A stretch of DNA of 64,000 nt from Phytophthora sp. 'mugwort' (GCA_033558025.1 JAUCEF010000011.1:310001-374000), one strand, 5' to 3'. Positions 32,129-42,676 are shown, numbered from the stretch's first letter. Program-made: numbers and translations. The notes: a model not told the origin generated them from the sequence alone.

Positions 32129-32758
32129 ATGGGTCGTATGCACTCTCACGGCAAGGGCATGAGCAAGTCCGCTCGCCCGTACAAGCGCTCGCCGCCCTCG
32201 TGGCTCAAAATCTCGTCTGAGGACGTGGAGGACCACATCTGCAAGTTCGCCAAGAAGGGTCTGACCCCCTCGCAGATCGGCGTCATCCTGCGTGACTCGC
32301 ACGGAATCGCTCAGGTCAAGAGCGTCACGGGCTCCAAGGTGCTGCGTCTTCTCAAGAAGAACGGTGCGTAACCTTCCATTTATTTTCCTCAGCTGAAAAG
32401 TAGTAGAAATCTGACGTGTCTGCTTTCTTTGACTCGTTTCGACGTGCTCGGTATCACCTGACGTGCGGATCCGATGGCGTTTTGCCTCTCCGTTTGACGT
32501 GGGGGTATACGGGTTTATTTTTCTTATCACCAATCAGGTCTTGCCCCGGAACTGCCGGAGGACCTGTACATGCTCATCAAGAAGGCTGTGGCTGTCCGCA
32601 AACACTTGGAGCGCAACCGTCAGGACAAGGACTCCAAGTTCCGTCTCATTCTGATCGAGTCGCGTATCCACCGCCTCGCTCGCTACTACCGCAAGAACCG
32701 CAAGCTCTCGCCCAACTGGAAGTACGAGTCCGCCACGGCTTCGACTCTGGTGGCTTAA
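32129..32758 (+). CDS. RPS13: 40S ribosomal protein S13 (uS15), two exons
   Basis: Exon 1 is 32,129-32,363, exon 2 is 32,538-32,758, and the 174-base intron has a GTGCGT donor and CAATCAG acceptor. The join falls inside the Gly codon of [14 protein letters not shown]. The product is 151 residues, the standard eukaryotic uS15 length, and starts [20 protein letters not shown], the family's usual start. uS15 binds 18S rRNA early in small-subunit assembly. I chose the ATG at 32,129 rather than the in-frame one at 32,072 because it matches the family start. A TCACTCT initiator-like word lies near 32,087. It is convergent with the TRAF gene (63-bp gap). Confidence 0.97.
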
Positions 32759-32821
32759 GCCTGCCTTCTTGATAGCGTAACCACAATACAAAGTGGCCAA
32801 TTGCTGGGTTGATCATCTGAC

Positions 32822-35734
32822 TTATTGTGTAATCGATGCTGCTTCCTCCTTGATCTTCAACCGCCTCCGACCGTTCTCCATCATCTTCTCCCTCGTTTCC
32901 TTTGTCACGCTCCTGCACTCACGCTCTAGGTGCCGCCTCAGCGTCTTGGCAACGATTGTCTCTCCACAGTCGTCCCACGGACAGACCATGAGCCGATTGA
33001 CGCACTCCGTTTGGCAGTGAAGCGTCAGAAGGCGCCGCTCCACGCGCTCAGGGCAGCTCAAGATGCACTCGACCAGCTGGCGCTTCTCGTGGTAGCGACG
33101 CACCAGCTCGTCGCGGATCAAGTGGCGCTCGCACTTGGCACGCAGGTGCTCGGCCTCGTTGTTAAAACGATACGTGGCCTCGCATCCGACTTCCTTACAC
33201 ACGACCAAGCGGTGGATACATTCAACACGATGATGACGCTCCAGGTCCCGATACGCGACGACCTGCTTGCAGTGCTGGCGACACGGCACCATGCCCAGCT
33301 CCCGGTCTCGCGCGCGTTGGGCCAGCAATTTCAACTTCTGGTTCACTATGCAGCACGTTTGGTCTCGCAGTGACGGCGTGGGCGGAACGCCGAAGCGATT
33401 CCGGACCTCTGGAGTGTCATAACTGACCCATTTCGTGTCGATGCAGACGGAACGAGGCAGCGTCAACGACATGTCGTCCACCAGGTCGCCCATACCTTCC
33501 TCGAACGTCCAGTAGCCGACGAGAGTCTTACACTTGGCCACATGCAGGATAGACGCTGCATTCAGCTGGATCTGTTGGATGTTGCGGCTCTCTTTCCAGT
33601 AGCGGATCTCCTGGATGTAGCCCTGGAATGACTCAGTCTCGTCTTTAGTGCCGATTGTGTTCATAGGCAGCTCGAACACTCCACGACGGATATTCTTGAG
33701 CTCACCATTAAGGAAGAGGCTCAGCTCCTTTGCTCCAGCAGAGAAGACAATGTGATTCCAACAGTTGCGCTCCAGTCGAGCTTGAAAGTTGACTTCTCGA
33801 GCTGCTTTTGCTCCTGCTGGACGATAGAAAACGATCTCGCCTTTGGGTCCAGCTACGAGCGAAATGACGTTCTTCACACTCGACGCGATGATGTGGCGGC
33901 CGCAGCGCTCCAGCAGCTGTGTGGGTTTGTTCTCGGACACGAGCGCCAGCTTCGCGTCCACCTTTGCGATCTCGCGTTCGTATCTCCGCTCTAGTCGTAT
34001 GGCGTCTGCATCCTGAGGATCTAGCGCCTCCAAATGGGTCAGAAACGCTCTACGCTTCTTGAGCAGCTTGTTCTGCTCGGCAACCTGGCGCTGACGCTCT
34101 GCCTTGTCTTCTTTAGTCGAATTCCCGGACGTGAGCTGCTTTGCCCAAGCTTCCAAGTCACTTAGGAACGCACGATCAGCTTGAGGCAATAATTGCACAA
34201 GCAACATCCTCTCTTTAAGAATCTGAGCAGCTTGTTCAGCAATACGAACGCTCAGTGTTTGTTTAGCTCCTTGATCCGTCACGTCAGTGTCCAGAATGCG
34301 TCTCGCCTCCATGATATTAATCTCGATCCGACCTCGAGCCAACGCGATCTCCTTTCGAGTGGCAAGCAATCCAGTTTCAGCCTCGTTAAAGTCTTCCGCC
34401 AACTCTTTGGCGGCCTCTGCGATCTCGTCCCCGGACACGTGCGTTCCTTGCGCTTTCTCGTTGGGTGGGCGCTTGCGCTTTTGCTTTAATTCCGCCAGCT
34501 TGAGCTTACACGCGTCGGACTTTGCTTGCCATTGATCATTTTCCCGCGTCTTGATACTAGCAATCTCCAGTAATTCCAAGCTCTTTTTGTGCAGTGACAA
34601 GATCTCGTCTTCTGCGTCGACCATCCTCACATAATATTCCGCTGTCCAAGGTGGCGGTAGATCGACAATCGATTGAGCTTGACTTGTGCTCGTATTGAGA
34701 GATATGTAGGCGTTCCCTCCTGTTTGGAACTGCAGCATACTCCGGTCTTTAGACAGCGACAAAAAGTCTTCATGTAAATGCCGATTTCGCCATCGAAGAC
34801 GCGCGTGGCATCCATGAGCAGCATTCTTACACGGAACGACACGACTGACACATTCGTCTCGAAAGTGTCGATTCAGAGCTCGCAGTCGAACCACAGCTCC
34901 ACACTCTGGACACGTCACGGCTGCGTCCTTTTCACGAGCTCGAGCTGCGAGTGTATTCCGCTCTATCGTAACGGTACAATCCGTAGCAACATGTGCATCC
35001 ATTTCTCCAGCCGGAATCCACTCGTTGCATCCATTGACGGCATTTGGACATGGCCGTTCGCGTTGCGGACATTCGTCTTCCTGATGGTCGAGCAGTTTGC
35101 GCTTCTTGACCTGTTGCTGGCACCAATCACACACAATTTCCTCGTTCACAAGACGAGCGTCGGCAGCGATTTTTCTTCGACGTTCAGCTACGACGCATCC
35201 AGTTGCTTCATGGACTTGTTGCTCGTCCTGTGGGAACTTTATTTCGCAGCCCCATTGTGCAAATCGACAGACTACCTGACGCTTGACACACATGTACAAT
35301 TGATGGCTCTTTAAGTTGCGCTTTCGGATGAAAAAACGACACAGTTCGCACTCGACAGGAGTATCTCCATCATCTCGAGCCTGAAGTAGTTGTCGAGTAT
35401 GGCGAGTGAAGTGGCAGTCACGTTGTTCGTGAAGTTCACGCTTGAAAGCCGGGAACATTTGCGTACAACCTGGTCGAACGCAGCGAATCTTCCGGCGAGG
35501 ACATTGATGCTGCAAGTGGAAGCTCTCGTCTACATGCTTCATCTCGTCGCCACATTCACACAGGATGAGATCAGTGAAGGGATACTCCCAGTTGTTTGTA
35601 GACGAGTTTCGCTTCGTTTCCAGAGGCTCCAGCCGTACTACAGGTTGGCTACAGCCTTTACTCAGCAACAATTGATGCTGTACATTCACTTGCTTGAGCG
35701 CTCTTGCTAACTCGAGACTAACCGAATGATACAA
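32822..35734 (-). CDS. TRAF-type zinc-finger protein with coiled coils and a LamG-like domain
   Basis: One open frame of 970 codons. Order: five or so TRAF-type Cys/His fingers in the first 310 residues (for example CELCRFFIRKRNLKSHQLYMC, repeated with about 50-residue spacing); a long coiled-coil region, about residues 360-600; a LamG/concanavalin-like module, about 600-760, with WNHIVFSAGAKELSLFLNGEL and ending VGYWTFEEGMGDLVDD; and three more TRAF-type fingers at the C-terminus (HCKQVVAYRDLERHHRVEC and similar). TRAF fingers usually serve protein-protein contacts in ubiquitin signalling, but there is no RING here. The frame has no ATG at its head; the first Met is after the first Cys, so a short upstream exon is likely, with an acceptor near 35,720. 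Confidence 0.85.
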   Translation of the reverse strand: MYHSVSLELARALKQVNVQHQLLLSKGCSQPVVRLEPLETKRNSSTNNWEYPFTDLILCECGDEMKHVDESFHLQHQCPRRKIRCVRPGCTQMFPAFKRELHEQRDCHFTRHTRQLLQARDDGDTPVECELCRFFIRKRNLKSHQLYMCVKRQVVCRFAQWGCEIKFPQDEQQVHEATGCVVAERRRKIAADARLVNEEIVCDWCQQQVKKRKLLDHQEDECPQRERPCPNAVNGCNEWIPAGEMDAHVATDCTVTIERNTLAARAREKDAAVTCPECGAVVRLRALNRHFRDECVSRVVPCKNAAHGCHARLRWRNRHLHEDFLSLSKDRSMLQFQTGGNAYISLNTSTSQAQSIVDLPPPWTAEYYVRMVDAEDEILSLHKKSLELLEIASIKTRENDQWQAKSDACKLKLAELKQKRKRPPNEKAQGTHVSGDEIAEAAKELAEDFNEAETGLLATRKEIALARGRIEINIMEARRILDTDVTDQGAKQTLSVRIAEQAAQILKERMLLVQLLPQADRAFLSDLEAWAKQLTSGNSTKEDKAERQRQVAEQNKLLKKRRAFLTHLEALDPQDADAIRLERRYEREIAKVDAKLALVSENKPTQLLERCGRHIIASSVKNVISLVAGPKGEIVFYRPAGAKAAREVNFQARLERNCWNHIVFSAGAKELSLFLNGELKNIRRGVFELPMNTIGTKDETESFQGYIQEIRYWKESRNIQQIQLNAASILHVAKCKTLVGYWTFEEGMGDLVDDMSLTLPRSVCIDTKWVSYDTPEVRNRFGVPPTPSLRDQTCCIVNQKLKLLAQRARDRELGMVPCRQHCKQVVAYRDLERHHRVECIHRLVVCKEVGCEATYRFNNEAEHLRAKCERHLIRDELVRRYHEKRQLVECILSCPERVERRLLTLHCQTECVNRLMVCPWDDCGETIVAKTLRRHLERECRSVTKETREKMMENGRRRLKIKEEAASITQ

Positions 35735-35753
35735 AAAGGAGAAATAAAGTCAT

Positions 35754-36058
35754 TTAGCATTCATTGGAGTCGGAATAACGAGAGGATACCGACATATCTG
35801 CTTGTAAAGCCTGTGTGGATTGAGAAGGACCGACTTGAGTTCCTCTAACGAGCTTTGGAATCCGCGCAGGCACGAACTCGACGCGAGGCTCCACGTCATC
35901 AATGAACACTCGGCGGCTCGAGTCCATTGAATCTGCGCCGCCTACTCGTAGTAGAGCCGCCACCCTATTTTTATCTGCTTTCTTAGCTACAAACGCTCTA
36001 TCTGCAGCAAAAAAATTCAAAGACGAAGCTGGTGCGATGCTTGGATGATCAAACTCTA
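35754..36058 (-). CDS. Short open frame between PSMG2 and the TRAF gene; possible exon
   Basis: A minus frame of about 100 codons (LNFFAADRAFVAKKADKNRV ... SRYSDSNEC) with coding-like composition and no clear ATG. A GTATCC donor near 35,787 and a TTCGGTTAG acceptor near 35,716 would give a 71-base intron with a pyrimidine-rich end, which would place this as the missing 5' exon of the TRAF gene, but the reading phases do not match by my count. It could also be a small separate gene. Unresolved. Confidence 0.35.
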
Positions 36059-37373
36059 TTAGAGATACAGCGCCACATCAGGGCCCCGTCCAAAGAGTTG
36101 GTTCCATGAAGGGGGGAACACGAACGGAAGCATCGATGGCATCGAGCTACGCGTCGCGACAGGGTCAGCAGCAAGCTTGGGGGCAATACGCAATGAATGG
36201 AAAAGCTGCATGGCCATGGCAGCAGCGTCCGGTACGTTGTTGCCCTCAGCACACGGCATCACCCAAGCGATGAACGGCAATTTCTGCTCATCGCACCGCG
36301 CGTGCAGCAATGGAGCGAGGCCAGCACCACGCATCGACGTCCACTGGTCGGCGGACGAGGAAGGAGCCTCGCTCGCTTCTTGAATACCCTCGTCATTGGT
36401 AGTCAGACCCTCAAAGCGAGTCAGAAACGCCTCATCCAATTGAGCAGCAGAGTAGATGGTCCGGATTGGGCGGCTACAAGCAGCAAAACGCACATGAGTC
36501 AGCTAAAAAAACTCAACGAACCAGCATGAACAACTCCATTATGCCAAACCTCATCATGTTGGGGTCGTGACGCAGCATATCGTCACACCCAGCTACCACA
36601 CCCAGCGTGGTCACTTTGCTCTTGATCGCCCAGTTCACCAACTCTTGAGTGAACGCATGTGCTCGTCCCTACAGCAAAATCCCATTAGTCTGTTGATCTC
36701 ATCTCGACGAAAGAACTAGAAAAGCTCAGTCAGTTTCGTACCGGTAGCACAGGAGCTCGTTGCTGGATGATCGTGAGCTTCTTCTCCTTGCTCTGGTATA
36801 CTGCAGCAGCAGTGGTAATAGCAAAGATGTTAAGCCTTCTCCTCCGTCTCCTTTGGCAGCCGTCTCAACGCAACAACCTACCCTCCAGATTAAGACACAG
36901 CGTATGCGACAGCTGCGTGGCGAAGGCGGCACCACCAACGATTGGTGGGGCCACTCCACTGAGCAGGTGGCCGACGCGCGTGAGCTCCACATCCTGTTTT
37001 TTAGGTCCAGAGCAAAGCGTTTCGGTCAGTTCTGCGGCTTCCACTGTGTCAATTGAGGGCGGAAGGTCAAAGATGAAGAGCTCATTACACGTACAAAAGC
37101 TTGTCCATTCTGCAGCAGCGTGTTGATTACCAAGTCCAGCGTCAGTTGGCCCAGATTCGCGTTGGACACGGCGGGCTAATGGAGAAATGACACACAGCTT
37201 TGTCAGTAGATTGTGAGGCTTATACTGGGCAGACGGGAGTCGAACTTGGGCGAATACATTGAAAACTGTAGGAAAAGGGAGTAGCGTACCAGCAACACCG
37301 TGTGGCCCGCGAAGAGCGCGGTGCAAGCGCCGACGTCGGCAGCACTTGACGCATCCTGAGGGTAGAACTCCAT
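36059..37373 (-). CDS. PSMG2: Proteasome assembly chaperone 2, six exons
   Basis: Six exons can be joined in frame (each border within a base): 37,373-37,290; 37,175-37,095; 36,993-36,882; 36,801-36,743; 36,668-36,550; 36,473-36,059. Introns of about 75-115 bases have GT...AG ends. The start MEFYPQDASSAADVG runs into AGHTVLL, then PAVSNANLGQLTLDL, the PAC2 hallmark. The third exon has SGVAPPIVGGAAFAT, and the C-terminus is FVFPPSWNQLFGRGPDVAL, matching the family's closing segment. PAC2 pairs with PAC1 to build the proteasome alpha-ring in the cytosol. The spliced protein is about 270 residues, the usual length. Such a heavily split gene contrasts with its intronless neighbours. Confidence 0.85.
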
Positions 37374-37744
37374 TGGCGTGTCAATCTAATCTGGATTGGC
37401 TTAAGTTTGTATAAGTGGAATCAAAGAAGATGATTGGTTTAAAACGGTCGTATACACCATATATACATGTATATGCACCATATTGAAAGCAATGGCGCTC
37501 AACCAGATGCCCTCATAGAGCTGCGTGCTTTCCTTATGCTGTCTCGCTTGCCTTCTCTGCACTAGCAACTTATCCTCCATCAGGTAGACGTCCATTGGGA
37601 GAGAGACGTCACTGTTTTCTATCAGCTTCAGCTGCTTGTTCTGATGTCAAAGACGAAAATACTCCCATTGCGGAGTTACGACACTAAAAAGAGTGCCAAC
37701 GTCTTCTCCTTCCAAGCAGTGAACATCAGCCTCCATATCACCCC

Positions 37745-38329
37745 ATGCGAGCTCTTCTAAGTCGATTTCACCGCGCATCATCGTCCAAACCCTTCCGAGA
37801 AAGCACCTCAGCCACATCGACTGAGGAGAGCCCGTCATACTCCAATAGACAGCACAGGTTCAGTCTCTCCAGCAGAGCCACCGAGAAGGCAATAGAGCCC
37901 CAAGCGCCTCTACGCAGTCGAAAACGTGACCGTCTTAAGAACTATCTCACCCGACAACGAGCTAAAGGATCCAAGCCGTATCTATGGCCAGCGATGCTGT
38001 CGACCAACAAGGAAGAGCTTCAGTTTTCAGACGACATGGAGAAGAACGACGACGTCTACATGGTCGACTACCAAAGCGACGATGATTCAGACGATGACTC
38101 GCTTACTGAAGACGGTTATGTGCCTCCACCAGTGGCTATCCCAGAAATGTACATAAGGCAGGACCGTCAGGGTGGCATTACAGTAGCAGGGACTCGAATT
38201 CTGTTCACATACGCGGGGTTCAAGCGACAGCAGATGATGCTGGGCAAACTCCAGTCCATCCCTGAAGCTGCCCAGCTTATGATTCCTTTAGGTCTACATC
38301 GTGAATACATCGTCATCGGAGCCTATTAA
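37745..38329 (+). CDS. Unknown 194-residue protein with acidic centre
   Basis: An intact frame from the ATG at 37,745. The first 45 residues are rich in Arg and Ser and could be a mitochondrial presequence; next is a basic segment (LRSRKRDRLKNYLTRQRAKG), an acidic stretch (DYQSDDDSDDDSLTEDG) and a folded-looking C-terminus (GITVAGTRILFTYAGF, IPLGLHREYIVIGAY). No family recognised. Coding-like minus-strand pieces overlap its 5' end (37,647-37,838), so one of the two signals may be false; the plus frame is longer and starts with an ATG. Confidence 0.5.
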   Translation: MRALLSRFHRASSSKPFRESTSATSTEESPSYSNRQHRFSLSSRATEKAIEPQAPLRSRKRDRLKNYLTRQRAKGSKPYLWPAMLSTNKEELQFSDDMEKNDDVYMVDYQSDDDSDDDSLTEDGYVPPPVAIPEMYIRQDRQGGITVAGTRILFTYAGFKRQQMMLGKLQSIPEAAQLMIPLGLHREYIVIGAY

Positions 38330-38360
38330 GACTCACGAGTCTAATGAGTGACTAGATCGT

Positions 38361-41300
38361 TCATTGTCCTTGGGTTACAGTGCCAAATCTCCTTGCTTGA
38401 CGTTCACGTGACGCCTCATCGGTAGCAAAATGACACGCAGAGCCAGCGTACGGACAGAAAGCGCACTCGGCGAAACTCGGTTTTGGCTCGAAATGTCCGC
38501 GACGTAGACCTGATGCCACCTTCACAATAGCATCTTTGGCTTCTTGTACTGCTTCCTCCGAGAAGTGCGCAAACCCATTGTCGTCGTGTCCTGTTCTGCT
38601 AATTCTTCTTCGTTTCGTCTTGGTGGCCTCACTACTCGATTCACTGTACTTGCCGCCAATCTGCTGCAGTTTTGCCCCATACGGTGCCTCGCCAAACACC
38701 TCACGGAAGGCATACATGTACATTTTAAGCTGAAGACTCTCGTCTGCCAGTTTGCGCATGTTGCGACTCGCGCCACTCATGTTTGACTTGAATTCTTTAA
38801 TAACAAAAGACGACGAGTCGTCGTCAAGAACATTCGAGACACGGTCAATACGATCCCATACACCACGTAACTGCACGTTGGCTTCAGGAACATGAAAGGA
38901 AAACTCGTGCTCGACGTGGACAATCTCCTCCAATTGCCGGTCGTCATAATGCGTCTCGATAAACTCCCACAACGCCATCATACCACGCTCAAGTAAGAAC
39001 GAGGCTTGTTCCTTGGAAATAAAGAGTCCGTAGCCGTCACCAGCCCATGCACGCAGAAATGCTTCCTCGGCTTCTCCAGCTGCGATTGTCTTCGCCTCCT
39101 GTGTAACTGCACCATTCAACTGCGTCGCAGCGAGAGAGCTGGCAAACGCTGCTACAGCTTCATGCAGTGCTCGCCCAAACATCATAGAAGTGGAAACATC
39201 TCCATCCAACTTCATTACACGACCAAGGTAGTACCGGTGTGGGCAGCGAAGGTACTCGGAGATCTGCGAATATGATAAGTGCGGTGGCTCGTACGCTACG
39301 CTTGTTGCTGGCGCTGGCGACCGACGATTATTTACACTGTTACCTTCAGTCACCGTCGGTATAGCAGTCGTTTGTATTCCGTGAGAACGACTACCTTTAG
39401 TATCACCACGTCTCGTATCTGGAGAAGCATTGGCGGCAGGTGGTTGTTCCTCGTGATGCAAAATCGGGAGGAAGACGCGGTTCACAAGCTCGCGCATTAA
39501 TCCTGCGACTTCCGAGAGCCAAGAGAATGAGGTCTTGTGCACGGGTACTGCTGCATCTGTTGTAGCAGATCCTGGATTTGTCAATGTGTTTGGATGCGAT
39601 GAGATTTTGGATGATAAAGTGGAGTTGCTCGATGTTTTCCTCCCTTTGTTGCCGCCTTTGCCGTTCGTGACTGCTGCTGGTCGATCCCCTTCATGCCAAA
39701 TCGGTTGAAAAGTGCGGCTTAAAACCTCGCGTTTGGATGACGAGGTAGCTGCAAGCTCCGCGAAAGACAGCACCAATTCATTGTACTTTCCCAGTGTTAA
39801 GGCCTCGTACGCAAGCTGTTCGCACTGCGCTACTTGTTCAGTGCGTGTTTGCACTGGATACGGTTTACTGAGCAGCTCGTACGGGAGCGGCAGTGTGAGT
39901 CGCTTCATCCGCCCCGGGAACTTGCTATCCCTCATTGACATTAACACCAACACGTGCTTACGACCTTCTTCTGTATCCGTCACTGAAGCTGCAAGTGACT
40001 CGAGCGCGTATGCTGTCAATGGGAGTACTAGGATGTATCCATCTGTTGTGGTTGCCTTTGTACCAGTAAGTTCTTGTGTGTCTTCCCACGACGAAGTCAA
40101 GTTGGTCTCCTTCAGCTGTTGTAAATACGGCGCCACGAACGTCACTTGATCACTTTGTACCACATTTTGAGCAGTCTCGAGTTCTCGGAGGAAATCTGCC
40201 AGTACCAAAGACTCACGCTCCTGTTCCGGAGAGTTGGGACTCAGCAATGCTTCTAGTCGACCAGTCTCCTTTAGAAAGTTCTGCACGATTTCAGCAGCAG
40301 ACAATTGATGACACTCAGCACGCAGATGCTTAATAATCTTCACAAATGATTCCGCGATTTCCAATCCATTTTCGAGTTGTGAAGACGCTGGAAACGGCAG
40401 CTTCTGCTCCTCGCCTTCTCTTTGGTTGAGAGCGGTTCCAAGCGACTTTCCTCGAATGTCAACAAAGGCTTCAAGCACGGGGAACAGATCCACGTGACTC
40501 CGATGCTCCTTCTCCATTAAACACGATAGCAACTCTGCCGGGAACGCGAAATAGTCGGAACGCAAAACGTTATACAGGTGACGAGAGTCACTCGGAAAGC
40601 ATAATGCGCACAATAATGAGTACACGGCGTTTACGCCCGGCTCATCAAAGAGATGAACACGTGCACCAGTGGAATTGGTCACTGCAGCAGATTGCTTGCC
40701 AACGCTCTGAACAGGAAGTCCCTGGGTCTGGAATGCCAACGTGATTCGGCACGCGTCAGCGTGCGTGGGGCACAATACTGTGATTTGAGTAGTTCCATCC
40801 GACTGTAACTTTTGAGTTAAGAAGGCAGCAATGCTCCTCTCCTCCGTTTCAGAAGTACCGAAATGCCAGCACTTTAATGGAATAGGACAAGGCATGTCCT
40901 GGCTGGTCTCTGTGTTATGTGTCAAGACCTGCTTGGCGAATGCATGCATCTTCACACGCTTCTTAACCACTTCGTCATCAAACTTCAGGCCAAGTCTAGT
41001 CACACTGCACTGCCGACCTGTATCTGCTGCTGTCGACAACAATTGCCGCTCTAAAATCTGCGTCTGAGGACACGCGTCTTCGTCTAACAGTACGCGACTG
41101 AAACTGGCACTAGACTGCACACTCAGTTGGCCGCAGAAATGTCCTACCAGCATTGCCATCGCCGGCGTCAACCTCTGAACATCGACCACCACCACGTCCG
41201 TGTACTCCTTTAGTACCGTCTGACTGAATTGTTTGGCTGTAGCTTCCTGCACTGCAACGCTTCCCTTGTGCACTCCACACATGGCCAGCACATCCAGCAC

Positions 41301-41984
41301 CAGTCCGTCCCAAGACGTGGCATTGTGCTGGATGAGCAGCTCTTGATAGTTCCTGTACATCTTCGCCAGTTCCTGTGGCACCTCTTCCCCACCTGCAGCC
41401 GCCACTGCCGCGTACTGGTCGGGCGCGACGCCCTCTCGCTCCAGTAGCCGAAAGAGCTGGAGCAAGTCGTACACCTCCTTGCGTCTCTGCAATGTCGACG
41501 TGGCAGCGAGTCGAGATGCGCCTGGTAGCGCCAGCCCGTTGTGCAGTAGCAACGCCGCCAACTGGGCGCGGCCGAAGATGCGTCGCTCACGACCACTCTC
41601 GCATAGCAGCAGCTGGCAGAACTCGCGCACGCTGAAGATCCCGTGACCGCGGCGCTCCAGCTCAAATGCAGGTGCATCTTGCTCCAGCGCCGTGTATACG
41701 GGCGAGTCGGACGCCGAGCTACCTGTAAGCAATAAGACCCGATGCCGTCGTTGTTGCATGAGCCAGCGCACACGCTGCAAGGCCTGGAGGTTGGGCACGC
41801 TGGTGACCAGGCTTTGGTGTCCGTCGCTGGAGCTGCCGGGGGGAGCTGAGACCGCAGCGTTGGATGCATTTATAGACGAGACGCTGGACAACAACCGACA
41901 AGTGTGGCCAGACGATGGCCAGGCCTGACGTAGGAGAACGGCGTGCTGCAACGACCGCCGCGCGACGTCCAGCTGCCGAGCCAT
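38361..41984 (-). CDS. AddB/RecB-like helicase-nuclease, probably mitochondrial
   Basis: An intact 1,207-residue frame, ATG at 41,984. The first 45 residues are Arg/Ser/Ala-rich with almost no acid, a typical mitochondrial targeting peptide. The middle shows SF1-helicase-like blocks of the UvrD/AddB kind (TVLCPTHADACRITLAFQTQG, HVLVLMSMRDSKFPGRMKRL, EQLAYEALTLGKYNELVLSF), but no Walker A is visible; the N-terminal strand reads LLLTGSSASDSP. The C-terminus is a PD-(D/E)XK nuclease: YSQISEYLRCPHRYYLGR, GVWDRIDRV, then IKEFKS as the E-x-K pair and QLKMYMYAF. One Cys near residue 912 plus Cys1174, Cys1177 and Cys1184 fit the 4Fe-4S staple of AddB-type nucleases. AddB helps resect DNA breaks in bacteria; a mitochondrial DNA repair role is inferred. 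Confidence 0.8.
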   Translation of the reverse strand: MARQLDVARRSLQHAVLLRQAWPSSGHTCRLLSSVSSINASNAAVSAPPGSSSDGHQSLVTSVPNLQALQRVRWLMQQRRHRVLLLTGSSASDSPVYTALEQDAPAFELERRGHGIFSVREFCQLLLCESGRERRIFGRAQLAALLLHNGLALPGASRLAATSTLQRRKEVYDLLQLFRLLEREGVAPDQYAAVAAAGGEEVPQELAKMYRNYQELLIQHNATSWDGLVLDVLAMCGVHKGSVAVQEATAKQFSQTVLKEYTDVVVVDVQRLTPAMAMLVGHFCGQLSVQSSASFSRVLLDEDACPQTQILERQLLSTAADTGRQCSVTRLGLKFDDEVVKKRVKMHAFAKQVLTHNTETSQDMPCPIPLKCWHFGTSETEERSIAAFLTQKLQSDGTTQITVLCPTHADACRITLAFQTQGLPVQSVGKQSAAVTNSTGARVHLFDEPGVNAVYSLLCALCFPSDSRHLYNVLRSDYFAFPAELLSCLMEKEHRSHVDLFPVLEAFVDIRGKSLGTALNQREGEEQKLPFPASSQLENGLEIAESFVKIIKHLRAECHQLSAAEIVQNFLKETGRLEALLSPNSPEQERESLVLADFLRELETAQNVVQSDQVTFVAPYLQQLKETNLTSSWEDTQELTGTKATTTDGYILVLPLTAYALESLAASVTDTEEGRKHVLVLMSMRDSKFPGRMKRLTLPLPYELLSKPYPVQTRTEQVAQCEQLAYEALTLGKYNELVLSFAELAATSSSKREVLSRTFQPIWHEGDRPAAVTNGKGGNKGRKTSSNSTLSSKISSHPNTLTNPGSATTDAAVPVHKTSFSWLSEVAGLMRELVNRVFLPILHHEEQPPAANASPDTRRGDTKGSRSHGIQTTAIPTVTEGNSVNNRRSPAPATSVAYEPPHLSYSQISEYLRCPHRYYLGRVMKLDGDVSTSMMFGRALHEAVAAFASSLAATQLNGAVTQEAKTIAAGEAEEAFLRAWAGDGYGLFISKEQASFLLERGMMALWEFIETHYDDRQLEEIVHVEHEFSFHVPEANVQLRGVWDRIDRVSNVLDDDSSSFVIKEFKSNMSGASRNMRKLADESLQLKMYMYAFREVFGEAPYGAKLQQIGGKYSESSSEATKTKRRRISRTGHDDNGFAHFSEEAVQEAKDAIVKVASGLRRGHFEPKPSFAECAFCPYAGSACHFATDEASRERQARRFGTVTQGQ

Positions 41985-42448
41985 TTGGCTGAGTGATTAT
42001 TGTGCAAAAGGGAGTCACAAATGGGCCATATTGACATATTGATGACTTAATATGGGCTTCCTTTTGGGTTCATCGCCCACTTTAACGATGAGTGCGAAAC
42101 ACAGGCCATTAGCCAATCGTGTCCTAAGGACACTGTAGCGTCCTCATCCAAGCAGCGTATTCGGAGGCGCTACCCCATCAAGCCGAAGTAGTCATAGAGT
42201 CGCATGCGTTTACGAGTCGCGCGCGATACGATGCGTGTCATCGTCCGGTCGATCCAGCACCACGCGACGGCGCAGCTGAACAACTTGGCATCATAGCACA
42301 CGTCCCACCCAGGTTAGTAACCGCTCCGATGGCCTTGTGCGTTGCCTCTCACCATAATAGAAAACACATCCAAGCGACTTCACCGTCAACCTGAGCATCC
42401 GATCCGGAAGTCCGCGTGCCAGCAGCTGCAAACCCCGCAACGTCTAGG

Positions 42449-42676
42449 ATGCACAACCTGCTCAGAGACGTCGTCACCATGATGTTGCCGTCCCAAGCCG
42501 CCAAGCGCAGTAAGTTGCAGTCTCCATCCAGCCGCCGCGGGTCTGCCAATCAGAATATAGCGTCCGATGTGGGTCCTATCACCGACTTGGCCACGCCCGC
42601 TAAGCAGTCAGTCTTGGAGCGGGAGGAAGAGCAAACCAAGATGGACGCCTTTGTCTTTTTCACCATGATGCGGTAG
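42449..42676 (+). CDS. Small unknown protein, 75 residues
   Basis: A short frame from the ATG at 42,449 (MHNLLRDVVTMMLPSQAAKR), Ser-rich in the middle and acidic near its end (EREEEQTKMDAF). The codon choice looks like the neighbouring genes. It is divergent from the nuclease gene (465-bp gap). No family recognised; chance cannot be excluded. Bases 42,677-43,250 show no further gene. Confidence 0.35.
   Translation: MHNLLRDVVTMMLPSQAAKRSKLQSPSSRRGSANQNIASDVGPITDLATPAKQSVLEREEEQTKMDAFVFFTMMR

Noticed and set aside
37401..37838. Coding-like minus-strand pieces that could be extra 5' exons of PSMG2 or a separate small gene
   Set aside because: PSMG2 already has a good family-like start at 37,373, and no splice pattern joins the pieces in phase; they overlap the plus-strand gene at 37,745.
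41210..41869. A 219-codon alternate minus frame
   Set aside because: It is a shadow of the 1,207-residue nuclease gene on the same strand in another frame, Cys/Ser-rich and without motifs.
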